Source of the DNA: CAYWWY01 sp964580185
Lineage (GTDB): Bacteria > Thermotogota > Thermotogae > MWEM01
Length of the DNA: 13,150 nucleotides
Assembly (NCBI GenBank): GCA_964580185.1
Contig: CAZOJQ010000050.1
Coordinates: forward strand, 1-13,150
Direction: 5' to 3'
Shown: positions 7,088 to 13,150 of the stretch, in pieces
Layout: every line of letters starts with the position of its first letter
Position numbering within the stretch: the stretch's first letter is position 1
Notes under the pieces: model-generated
Told to the model about the DNA's origin: nothing
Databases searched by the model: none
The model's input: only the letters and a program-made list of their open reading frames with translations
Translations under genes and position numbers: made by a program

Positions 7088-7594
7088 TTGACGATATTTT
7101 CCGAGATTCGTGAAGGCGATGCCTTGGTATATCTGGACCTCCGGAAGGAATTGGATCGCCAATCTCGTTTTTTATTACTGGAACCAGGAGAGCGGACGAC
7201 TACAGAAGAAACGATGAAAGAGTATATTCGTCAACTCCTTCAAAAGGGCAATCAGATGGTTTTTTTGGCCAAAGAAGAAGGGTCAATTGTGGGATTTCTA
7301 AGCGCAATGGGTGGGACGGTTCAACGGAATAAGAGAACGGCTACGATCGTAGTGGGTATTTTGGAAGCACATACTGGAAAAGGAATAGGAAAATCCCTAT
7401 TTTGCATCATGGAACAATGGGCGAAAAGCAAAGGGATTCATCGTCTTGATTTAGGGTGCATGGCGCATAACACAAGGGCATATCAGTTATACCGGTCTTT
7501 GGGGTTTTTCGAAGAAGGAAGAAAGCGTGAGGTATACTATGTCGATGGTGTGTACAGGGATGAGATCATCATGGGAAAAATCCTGGAATCCTAA
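7088..7594 (+). CDS. GNAT-family N-acetyltransferase
   Basis: This 168-residue cytoplasmic protein has a GCN5-related acetyltransferase fold, which moves an acetyl group from acetyl-CoA to an amine. The acetyl-CoA pyrophosphate loop is HTGKGIGKSL at about residues 94-103, right after strand beta4 (TATIVVGIL). It is followed by the typical end of the domain: NTRAYQLYRSLGF near residues 131-143 and then EEGRKREVYYVDGVYRDEIIM. The closing pattern resembles RimI/PaiA-like and phosphinothricin-type acetyltransferases. The substrate (protein N-terminus, polyamine, antibiotic or other) cannot be told. The TTG start is set by GGGGAGG at 7074-7080, seven bases upstream. It stands alone between a terminator and a convergent gene. 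I see no clear promoter. Confidence 0.88.
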   Translation: MTIFSEIREGDALVYLDLRKELDRQSRFLLLEPGERTTTEETMKEYIRQLLQKGNQMVFLAKEEGSIVGFLSAMGGTVQRNKRTATIVVGILEAHTGKGIGKSLFCIMEQWAKSKGIHRLDLGCMAHNTRAYQLYRSLGFFEEGRKREVYYVDGVYRDEIIMGKILES

Positions 7595-7596
7595 GA

Positions 7597-7624
7597 CCAC
7601 GAATCATTCTTCGTTGGATTTTTT
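7597..7624 (+). terminator. Probable terminator of the acetyltransferase gene
   Basis: CCACGAA (7597-7603) pairs with TTCG-T-TGG (7610-7617), leaving one bulged base, and a run of six T follows (7619-7624). It begins three bases after the stop codon of the acetyltransferase and overlaps the last codons of the convergent minus-strand gene. It is weaker than the other terminators in the window. Confidence 0.45.
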
Positions 7625-8260
7625 CGGAGTATTTTCTTGTGAATCAACAGTTTGGTTCTTTCCATAGATTCCTTTTGCTTTGAAGACCGTTGCGAAGGTT
7701 TGAAAGAGAATAGACAGGTCCAGGCATAGATTCCACTTTTGGATATAGATCAGGTCCCAACGAAACCGCTCATACCAATCGATCTCGTTTCTCCCACGCA
7801 CTTGAGCCAATCCAGTAATCCCGGGTCGCATGGAGAATCGTTCTTTTACCCAGGGCTCATAATCGCCATAGGGTTTGGGATAATGGGGCAGAGGGGGGCG
7901 AGGCCCGATAAAACTCATCTCACCCTTCAAGACATTGATCAATTGAGGGAGTTCATCCAAACTGGTCTTTCGGAGCCACTGGCCGGAATGGGTAATCCTT
8001 GAATCCTGAGGTTCGATAAATATGCCTGCCCCTTGCTTTTCTGCATTAACAACCATACTTCGAAACTTTCTGATAAGAAAGACCCTGCCATGAATTCCCA
8101 ACCGTTCTTGGAGAAAAAACACGGGTCTTCCGTCTTCCCAAAGAATTATGAGTATGATCACAGCGAAAAGCGGGCTGACTATGACCAACAGAATCAGAGA
8201 AAAGACAATGTCGGTCAACCGTTTGATCCATCGAGCGATTCTTTTTTTCCTTTGGCACAT
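7604..8260 (-). CDS. Phosphoglycosyl transferase (bacterial sugar transferase, PglC/WcaJ domain)
   Basis: Enzymes of this family move a phosphosugar from a nucleotide sugar to undecaprenyl phosphate at the inner face of the membrane, the first step of a polysaccharide or glycan. This 218-residue protein is the minimal monotopic form. A basic N-terminus leads into one hydrophobic re-entrant helix (about residues 17-40) with the helix-breaking Ser29-Pro30 pair seen in PglC. The catalytic Asp102-Glu103 dyad lies in SLDELPQL. IGPRPPLP (about 118-125) and PGITGLAQVRGR follow. I chose the ATG at 8260, ten bases after AAGGA; an in-frame TTG at 8266 would add two residues. It lies 65 bases after the M18 gene on the same strand and may be co-transcribed with it. 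No glycosyltransferases or flippases are nearby. The sugar is unknown. Confidence 0.9.
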   Translation of the reverse strand: MCQRKKRIARWIKRLTDIVFSLILLVIVSPLFAVIILIILWEDGRPVFFLQERLGIHGRVFLIRKFRSMVVNAEKQGAGIFIEPQDSRITHSGQWLRKTSLDELPQLINVLKGEMSFIGPRPPLPHYPKPYGDYEPWVKERFSMRPGITGLAQVRGRNEIDWYERFRWDLIYIQKWNLCLDLSILFQTFATVFKAKGIYGKNQTVDSQENTPKKSNEE

Positions 8261-8325
8261 CCCCAATCATTCCTTATCGCCGGGCAGGATAACATGCTTG
8301 ATTCCAGCCCCGTGATTGTCTATAC

Positions 8326-9750
8326 TCAAGCGGGATTGTCTTGATAATGCTCGAAGAACGCTTTGTATCCAAGATAAGTTTCATACAGATCCGCTTTGCT
8401 TATGATTTCATACGGCGCATGCATCGCCATTACAGGAAGTCCAACGTCTACAACCGAGATTCCTTGATTCGCATAGAACTGGGCAACGGTACCTCCACCG
8501 CCTAGATCCACTTTTCCCAAAAGCCCATGCTGCCAATGGATTTTCTGCTGGTGGAAGAGTTTGCGAATGGCGCCCATCACTTCAGCGTGCGCGTCATTCG
8601 ATCCTGATTTGCCGCGCGCTCCGGTATACTTGACGATACAGATTCCATGCCCCATTTTGGGTGCGTTTCTTGGATCGTGAATGTCTTTGAACGATGGATT
8701 CAAAGGGTCGCAGCCATCTGCGGAAAGCAATGTTGATCGGTGAAGAATTTCATCCGCATCCTGATCACTGGAATACAAAGACGTTAAATGTCGTAGGGCC
8801 GGTTTCCAAAAATGGTGTTGGGCGCCTGTGTTTCCTGCGCTTCCAATCTCCTCTTTATCAAGAAACAACGCGCACGAAACCCTTTGGGCCGGTTGCGCAT
8901 CGAGTAGCGCTCGAAACGATGTATATGCGCATGCGCGATCATCGTGTCCGTATCCCCCAATCATGCTTCGGTCCAATCCCAAATCTCTCGGAGGGTATGC
9001 AGGTACAGCCTGTAATTCTGCGCTGACAAAATCCTCTTGCACAAGGCCGTATTTTTCGAAAAGCAGGTTGAGGATGTTGAGCAAAACAGGATCTTTCACG
9101 CCTTCCTCGTCTGTGATCGATATGGTTCCCATAAGAATATTCAGGCTTTCTGCCTGAAACACTTTGGCTACATCGCCTTCTCTGCGATCCAAATGGGGTA
9201 GTAGGTCGGAAATCATCAAAACCGGATCTTCAGGATCCATCCCGATTCGTACATGGATCGTTTTTCCGGTATTCTGGACAACAACGCCGACTAAAGCCAA
9301 CGGGAGATTAAACCATTGGTATTTTTTGATTCCGCCATAATAATGGGTTTTGGCTAAAGCAATTTGCGTATCTTCATAGAGAGCTCCTGGTTTAATGTCC
9401 AACCGGGGAGAATCGATGTGTGAAGCGATAAAATTGATCCCTTCGTCTATTGAGCTTCCCAGGCGGAAAAAAGCAGCGCCTTTCCCTCGATTGTTGATCC
9501 AAAATTTCTGGTCTTGCAACGAAGAGGGAGGGTTCTTTTGCCACTCTTCAAAGGGAACATATCCGTTTGCTTTGGCTTCTGCAACAAGATACTCGACACA
9601 CAAACGCTCTGTAACTCCCTTGCCCAAGAATTCTTTGTAATCTCCTCCGAAATTGTGGATTTTTTGATGGTCTCGATGTTTCCATACTTCCTTAGTCTGA
9701 AAGGTTAGTCGTTTGGAAAGCTCTTTCCATGAGTTTTGGTCATTCGGCAT
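8326..9750 (-). CDS. apeA: M18-family zinc aminopeptidase
   Basis: This 474-residue cytoplasmic dinuclear metallopeptidase removes N-terminal residues from peptides and forms large homo-oligomers in characterised relatives. Candidate metal and catalytic residues are visible: His111 and Asp113 in SHIDSPRLD, the GYGHDDRACAY segment at 267-277, Glu300-Glu301 in LDKEEIGSAGNTGAQ, Asp345 in SADGCDP, and His444 in VMAMHAPYE. The VKYTGARGKSGSNDAHAE and KVDLGGGGTVAQF blocks are typical of the aminopeptidase 1 branch, and the length matches it. The ATG has AAAAGGAG eight bases upstream. It follows the ferredoxin terminator, but no convincing promoter of its own was found. Peptide breakdown would be a logical follow-up to the peptide-type importer encoded in the window. 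The symbol reflects family naming only. Confidence 0.92.
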   Translation of the reverse strand: MPNDQNSWKELSKRLTFQTKEVWKHRDHQKIHNFGGDYKEFLGKGVTERLCVEYLVAEAKANGYVPFEEWQKNPPSSLQDQKFWINNRGKGAAFFRLGSSIDEGINFIASHIDSPRLDIKPGALYEDTQIALAKTHYYGGIKKYQWFNLPLALVGVVVQNTGKTIHVRIGMDPEDPVLMISDLLPHLDRREGDVAKVFQAESLNILMGTISITDEEGVKDPVLLNILNLLFEKYGLVQEDFVSAELQAVPAYPPRDLGLDRSMIGGYGHDDRACAYTSFRALLDAQPAQRVSCALFLDKEEIGSAGNTGAQHHFWKPALRHLTSLYSSDQDADEILHRSTLLSADGCDPLNPSFKDIHDPRNAPKMGHGICIVKYTGARGKSGSNDAHAEVMGAIRKLFHQQKIHWQHGLLGKVDLGGGGTVAQFYANQGISVVDVGLPVMAMHAPYEIISKADLYETYLGYKAFFEHYQDNPA

Positions 9751-9797
9751 TCGATTCGCTCCTTTTATCGTTTGGATTCTTTACTCGTTTTCAAACG

Positions 9798-9825
9798 AAA
9801 AAGCGGCTCATTTGAGCCGCCTTTT
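9798..9825 (-). terminator. Terminator of the ferredoxin gene
   Basis: GCGGCTCA (9803-9810) and TGAGCCGC (9813-9820) form a perfect stem. Read on the minus strand it ends in a run of five T (plus-strand A at 9798-9802), 17 bases after the ferredoxin stop codon. The plus strand also has four T after the stem, so it could act in both directions. Confidence 0.8.
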
Positions 9826-9841
9826 CCTTCCCGTGGTCCCA

Positions 9842-10024
9842 CTATTCCAGCGTAATTGCATTCACCGGACAGGAGTTGGCGGCGTCTTCTGCGCAGGGGG
9901 CGTCCGTTTCTGCAACTAATACGTCCGCTTTCCCTTCGTCATTCATCTGGAATACTTCTCCACAAAGGCTCTCACATACTCCACATCCAATGCAAGCATC
10001 CACATCTACAGTCACTTTTGCCAC
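9842..10024 (-). CDS. Ferredoxin, single [4Fe-4S] cluster
   Basis: This 60-residue soluble electron carrier typically serves enzymes such as pyruvate:ferredoxin oxidoreductase and hydrogenases. Cys11, Cys14 and Cys17 (ACIGCGVC) plus Cys52 (SCPVNAI) would hold one [4Fe-4S] cluster. The second cluster of two-cluster ferredoxins is absent. Cys21 and Cys44 are left over and sit where Thermotoga maritima ferredoxin has a disulfide. The start is the GTG at 10024, nine bases after GGAGG (10038-10034). The reading frame stays open upstream to an ATG at 10153, but that would run through this gene's own promoter. An extended -10 promoter lies about 37 bases upstream of the start, and a terminator follows. 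The gene is divergent from tRNA-Thr. Confidence 0.93.
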   Translation of the reverse strand: MAKVTVDVDACIGCGVCESLCGEVFQMNDEGKADVLVAETDAPCAEDAANSCPVNAITLE

Positions 10025-10060
10025 AATGGTACACCTCCATCTTTGTCGGTATTCAAAGCG

Positions 10061-10069
10061 ATTATAACA
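10061..10069 (-). promoter_or_regulatory. Extended -10 promoter of the ferredoxin gene
   Basis: On the minus strand the sequence reads TGTTATAAT: a perfect TATAAT (10066-10061) with a TGT extension. No clear -35 is present, but an A/T-tract (10071-10086) lies just upstream and may help as an UP-like element. Transcription would start near 10054, about 30 bases before the GTG. Confidence 0.65.
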
Positions 10070-10111
10070 CAAATTTCCCAAAAAAACGGCATTACTCAAG
10101 GAGAAATCCTC

Positions 10112-10140
10112 TTGTATTTCGCGGGTTTTTTTGGTACAAT
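10112..10140 (+). promoter_or_regulatory. Promoter of tRNA-Thr and probably tilS-ftsH
   Basis: TTGTAT (10112-10117) and TACAAT (10135-10140) are 17 bases apart, and TGG precedes the hexamer to give an extended -10. Transcription would start near 10147, about eight bases before the tRNA. It is divergent from the ferredoxin promoter. Confidence 0.7.
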
Positions 10141-10154
10141 ACCCATGCTCCATT

Positions 10155-10230
10155 GCCAGTGTAGCTCAGTCGGTAGAGCAACTCATTCGTAATGAGTAGG
10201 CCGTGGGTTCGAATCCCTCCGCTGGCTCCA
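10155..10230 (+). tRNA. tRNA-Thr, anticodon CGT, CCA encoded
   Basis: The 76-base sequence folds into a full cloverleaf. The acceptor stem is GCCAGTG with CGCTGGC (one G-T pair). The D stem is GCTC with GAGC. The anticodon stem is ACTCA with TGAGT, enclosing the loop TTCGTAA, so the anticodon is CGT at 10188-10190, reading the threonine codon ACG. The T loop is TTCGAAT. CCA is encoded at 10228-10230. The T stem GTGGG/CCCTC has a T-T mismatch at its second pair (10204 and 10218). No terminator separates it from tilS 28 bases downstream. Confidence 0.96.
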
Positions 10231-10258
10231 TTCCTTTATGCGTTAAAAAAGGGGAATC

Positions 10259-11704
10259 ATGAAAGGATCAAAAAAACCGATCACGGAAAGGGTTGTTACG
10301 AACCTTTCTACTTTTGTTCATGAATACGGCCTTTCTAGCTCTCGTTGGCTTTTGGCTGTATCCGGAGGCATGGATTCGATGGTTATGCTGCATGCCTTCA
10401 ATGCCGGTTGGAAAGACAAGAATCATCAAATGGTTGTTGCCCATTTTGATCATGGGTATCGCACCGAATCTTCATCCGACGCTTCGTTTGTTGCATCCGT
10501 ATGCCAATCCATGGGGCTTCCTGCCTATACCCGTAGAGAGGAACTGGGATTCAGACAAAAAACCGGGTCATTTACCGGCCAAAGCTTGGAAGAGGTCTTC
10601 CGGAAAAGACGGATGGCCTTTCTCAAAGATGCAATGATGGAAACGAAAAGCCGTTGTATCATGATAGCTCATCATCAAGATGACCTTCTTGAAACCTTTC
10701 TCATGAGGTGCATTCGAGGAACAGGACTGCATGGAGTTCAAGCGATCAAACCCTTTTCTCCCCCGTTCGCCCGCCCATTGTTGCATTTCTCCAAGGAAGA
10801 AATTCGTCGATATGCAGAGGAGAACCATATTGAATTCCGAGAAGATCCTTCCAACCAAGATCGGCGGTTTCAGAGGAATCGAGTTCGGAATGAGTTGATT
10901 CCGTTTCTAGAAGAGAAATTTGGCCAGTCTTGCCGTAAGAACCTCCTACGAAGCCTGGAAAACTTTTCATCTGGGAATTTGGCCTTGGAGACTATGCTTG
11001 AACCGATCATCCAACAAATGGATTTGAACCAAAAAAGGGCGCTTTTCCCAATTCAGATTGGAACCTTTGAAGAATCCCTGCAACGGGAAGTGATTATTCG
11101 TGGGTATTATCGTTGGAGGAGAAGCGCTATAGGAATGACAGGGGAGAAATGCAAACAAATTGTCCGACGGCTTCGAGAGCCAGGAGCCTTTTCCATCACG
11201 ATCGATGCGAATGTATCTTTTCACAGGGATAGCGATTCGGTCCGGTTTGAAAGGCATGAAAAACCTGTGTCTTCCAGCGTTTCGCCTTCCATTCGGATTG
11301 ATCAAGTCATTGAACCGATCCAAATCCCTCTTCCGGGTAATATCCAGGTTCTTTCTTTAGATTTGTACCCACTTCACGGGTTCCTGAACTCGTTTCCCCA
11401 TGAAGACACGGAGATTCTTTTGGACTATGAGAAAACCTCATTTCCTCTAACCATTCGTTTTTGGGCTCCGGGAGACAGAATGAGCCTTCTCGGGTTTTCC
11501 GGAAGGAAGAGACTCTCGCAAGTATTACAGGAGAATCGGGTTCCTCGAAGCAAAAGAAAACAGACTATGGTCCTAATTGATGGAAAAAATGATATAATTT
11601 GGTGTGTGGGAATCAAACGCTCAGGAAAGTACCCCATCGAGCCGCAAACGAAAAAGGTACTTTCCATTCGTCTATGCCCATCATCTATATTGCCTTTTCG
11701 CTAA
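10259..11704 (+). CDS. tilS: tRNA(Ile)-lysidine synthase
   Basis: TilS uses ATP and lysine to change the wobble cytidine of tRNA-Ile(CAU) to lysidine, so that it reads AUA and is charged with isoleucine; it is essential in most bacteria. The protein has 481 residues, a full length for the three-domain type. The ATP-binding PP-loop is SGGMDS at 35-40. The second conserved block is HHQDDLLETFLMRCIRGTGL at about 139-158, then FREDPSNQDRRFQRNRVRNELIPFL at about 193-217. The C-terminal TilS domain shows WAPGDRMSLLGFSGRKRLSQVL and later VPRSKRK. The ATG at 10259 is preceded by AAAAAAGGGG. It lies right after tRNA-Thr and just before ftsH, an arrangement (tilS-ftsH) conserved in many bacteria. Confidence 0.95.
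   Translation: MKGSKKPITERVVTNLSTFVHEYGLSSSRWLLAVSGGMDSMVMLHAFNAGWKDKNHQMVVAHFDHGYRTESSSDASFVASVCQSMGLPAYTRREELGFRQKTGSFTGQSLEEVFRKRRMAFLKDAMMETKSRCIMIAHHQDDLLETFLMRCIRGTGLHGVQAIKPFSPPFARPLLHFSKEEIRRYAEENHIEFREDPSNQDRRFQRNRVRNELIPFLEEKFGQSCRKNLLRSLENFSSGNLALETMLEPIIQQMDLNQKRALFPIQIGTFEESLQREVIIRGYYRWRRSAIGMTGEKCKQIVRRLREPGAFSITIDANVSFHRDSDSVRFERHEKPVSSSVSPSIRIDQVIEPIQIPLPGNIQVLSLDLYPLHGFLNSFPHEDTEILLDYEKTSFPLTIRFWAPGDRMSLLGFSGRKRLSQVLQENRVPRSKRKQTMVLIDGKNDIIWCVGIKRSGKYPIEPQTKKVLSIRLCPSSILPFR
11590..11598 (+). promoter_or_regulatory. Possible internal promoter for ftsH inside tilS
   Basis: TGATATAAT, identical to the extended -10 of the DppBC-like promoter at 3519-3527, lies in the 3' part of tilS about 140 bases before the ftsH start. 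There is no good -35. It could give ftsH expression separate from the tRNA-tilS promoter. It is also simply codons for Asn-Asp-Ile-Ile, so it may be chance. Confidence 0.35.
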
Positions 11705-11710
11705 AGGAAG

Positions 11711-11739
11711 GGAGGGAGCGGTTTCACCGCATTTGATTG
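11711..11739 (+). promoter_or_regulatory. Split ribosome binding region of ftsH with an intervening hairpin
   Basis: The Shine-Dalgarno GGAGGGA (11711-11717) lies 21 bases before the only good start codon, TTG at 11737, which is too far for normal initiation. A perfect small stem, GCGGT (11718-11722) and ACCGC (11726-11730) with loop TTC, fills the gap. When folded it would bring the Shine-Dalgarno to an effective distance of about eight bases. Confidence 0.5.
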
Positions 11740-13150
11740 AAAACTATACATGATCTCCGGTATTTATTCGCCAATCAAAACTCAAACGATCCCAATCGGT
11801 ATCGAAGGGACCCGAGAAATCAACTGGGCTCTAGGCCTCCGAGGCCGAGGAGCCAACTGTATTTTCTTATTATCATTGTGCTTGCAGTCATTCTAATCGC
11901 AACAGTGTATCGACCGGGCGTACAAACAACACAAACGGTTGATTTTACGGATTTTATGAAAATGGTTCAACACGATGAAATAAAGAAAGTGACTTTCGAG
12001 GATTCGGGAACCATCATTTTTGAGAGGAAAGACCCAAGATTTCAGGGACGAGCCTTTGAGGTGTACGCTCCCTGGGCAATGAATCAGGAAGCCTTAATCG
12101 GGGAATTGCTGGAACGGGATGTAATTATTTCCGGAAAACAGGATACAGGAAATATGTTCTGGGTAATCATCTTGAATGTGTTGCCATTGCTTTTTATCCT
12201 CTTTATCTTTTTTGCTATGATGCGCTCAATGGCCGGCAGGAATAATCAAGCCTTCACGTTCACAAAAAGCCCCGCCCGAATGATGGCGGCAGGCAAACAC
12301 CGAATTACTTTCAAAGATGTGGCAGGGGTGGATGAAGCAGTTGAAGATTTGCAGGAGATGGTCTTGTTTCTCAAAGAGCCGACCAAGTTCAGCAAAATGG
12401 GGGCGCGAATGCCAAAAGGCGTTCTTCTGGTGGGACCTCCGGGAACAGGAAAAACTCTCCTTGCGCGTGCTGTGGCTGGTGAAGCCAATGTACCCTTCTT
12501 TCATATGAGCGGCTCCGATTTTGTCGAACTATTTGTCGGAGTAGGAGCAGCCCGAGTTCGGGATCTATTCAACCAGGCAAAAGCAGCATCCCCCTCTTTG
12601 CTATTTGTCGATGAAATCGATGCGGTCGGTAGACATAGAGGGGCTGGTTTGGGTGGGGGCCATGACGAGAGAGAGCAAACCCTAAACCAAATCCTTGTAG
12701 AGATGGATGGTTTTGAAGTGAACGAAGGGATCATTGTGATGGCAGCCACAAACCGCCCAGATATCTTGGATCCCGCTTTGCTTCGCCCGGGCCGGTTTGA
12801 CCGGAAGGTCATGGTCGATCCTCCTGATATTAGAGGCCGGGAAGCGATCCTAAAAATATATGCCAAAAAGAGACCGGTACACTCCGAAGTTGATCTGACG
12901 GTCCTTGCACGAAGAACACCGGGGTTTGTCGGCGCTGATCTAGAAAACTTGGTGAATGAAGCATCTCTTCTTGCAGTTCGTGCGGGAAAAGAAAACATCA
13001 CCATGACCGAACTGGAAGAAGCGATCGACCGTGTTGTTGCTGGCCCAGAACGGAAAAGTCGGATCCTGGGTCAGAAGGAAAAACGGGTTATCGCGTATCA
13101 TGAACTGGGTCATGCGGTAATGGGAACCCTTCTGAAACACGCGGATCCCA
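11737..13150 (+). CDS. ftsH: ATP-dependent zinc metalloprotease FtsH (3' end outside window)
   Basis: FtsH is a hexameric inner-membrane AAA+ protease that degrades unneeded or misassembled proteins. 471 codons are present before the window ends. An arginine-rich cytoplasmic N-terminus leads into membrane helix 1 (about residues 42-58). An external domain follows, then helix 2 (about 140-163). The AAA domain holds Walker A GPPGTGKT (233-240), the pore motif FVG (266-268), Walker B FVDEID (290-295) and the second region of homology with ATNRPDILDPALLRPGRFDR (337-356), where Arg350 and Arg353 are the expected arginine fingers. The zinc site HELGH is at 455-459; the third ligand lies beyond the window. 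The start is the TTG at 11737, directly after an in-frame stop at 11734. The next in-frame starts (GTG 11878, ATG 11956) would cut into or remove helix 1. It is downstream of tilS with a 32-base gap. Confidence 0.95.
   Translation, partial: MKTIHDLRYLFANQNSNDPNRYRRDPRNQLGSRPPRPRSQLYFLIIIVLAVILIATVYRPGVQTTQTVDFTDFMKMVQHDEIKKVTFEDSGTIIFERKDPRFQGRAFEVYAPWAMNQEALIGELLERDVIISGKQDTGNMFWVIILNVLPLLFILFIFFAMMRSMAGRNNQAFTFTKSPARMMAAGKHRITFKDVAGVDEAVEDLQEMVLFLKEPTKFSKMGARMPKGVLLVGPPGTGKTLLARAVAGEANVPFFHMSGSDFVELFVGVGAARVRDLFNQAKAASPSLLFVDEIDAVGRHRGAGLGGGHDEREQTLNQILVEMDGFEVNEGIIVMAATNRPDILDPALLRPGRFDRKVMVDPPDIRGREAILKIYAKKRPVHSEVDLTVLARRTPGFVGADLENLVNEASLLAVRAGKENITMTELEEAIDRVVAGPERKSRILGQKEKRVIAYHELGHAVMGTLLKHADP

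Noticed and set aside
10025..10153. N-terminal extension of the ferredoxin to an in-frame ATG (103 residues)
   Set aside because: The extension would run through the gene's own TATAAT element, has no ribosome binding site and does not resemble a ferredoxin. The GTG at 10024 with GGAGG nine bases upstream gives the normal 60 residues.
11834..11846. GGCCTC/GAGGCC inverted repeat in the ftsH N-terminal coding region
   Set aside because: The single-base loop makes a stable hairpin unlikely, and the bases are explained by Pro and Arg codons before the first membrane helix.
11750..11893. A 47-codon reading frame starting with ATG and overlapping the 5' end of ftsH
   Set aside because: It has no ribosome binding site, lies in another frame over the FtsH N-terminus and membrane helix, and its product resembles nothing I know.
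1..13150. CRISPR arrays, insertion sequences, phage or defence genes
   Set aside because: No regularly spaced repeats, transposase or integrase motifs, or nuclease/helicase defence genes were seen. The genes present are ordinary metabolic and housekeeping families.

Overview
This is a bacterial chromosomal segment with dense gene packing, strong GGAGG-type ribosome binding sites, frequent TTG and GTG starts, and promoters of the extended -10 type (TGN followed by TATAAT or TACAAT). Both substrate-binding proteins have signal peptides without a lipobox cysteine, as expected for soluble periplasmic proteins of a two-membrane cell. The 60-residue ferredoxin has the one-cluster-plus-two-extra-cysteines layout known from Thermotoga ferredoxin. 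The tilS-ftsH order is common in Firmicutes and Thermotogota. A member of Thermotogota or a related fermentative anaerobe is my best guess. There is no rRNA gene here to settle it.

Layout: (1) 1-263, the terminator of an upstream gene, a structured intergenic stretch and a promoter with a LacI-type operator core. (2) 264-3380, a sugar (CUT1-type) ABC importer: binding protein, intergenic hairpin terminator, two overlapping-style permeases, final terminator. (3) 3381-7039, an oligopeptide/dipeptide-type (or oligosaccharide) ABC importer: DppB-like and DppC-like permeases from one extended -10 promoter, then the binding protein with its own strong promoter and a terminator. Neither importer has an ATPase gene in the window. 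(4) 7088-7594, a GNAT acetyltransferase, convergent with (5) a minus-strand block: ferredoxin (10024-9842), terminator, M18 metallo-aminopeptidase (9750-8326) and a small PglC-like phosphoglycosyl transferase (8260-7604). (6) 10112-13150, plus strand: a promoter, tRNA-Thr(CGT), tilS and the 5' part of ftsH, which runs off the window end.

The genes suggest an organotrophic cell that imports sugars and peptides or oligosaccharides, trims peptides with the M18 aminopeptidase and uses ferredoxin as electron carrier. tRNA-Thr, tilS and ftsH form a housekeeping unit for translation fidelity and membrane proteolysis.

I found no CRISPR array, insertion sequence, phage gene or defence system, and no clearly undescribed multi-gene system. 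The most interesting signals are regulatory. A small hairpin lies exactly between the Shine-Dalgarno sequence and the TTG start of ftsH. A tRNA appears to serve as the leader of tilS-ftsH. A terminator separates the sugar binding protein from its permeases. The extended -10 form recurs in every promoter that could be seen.
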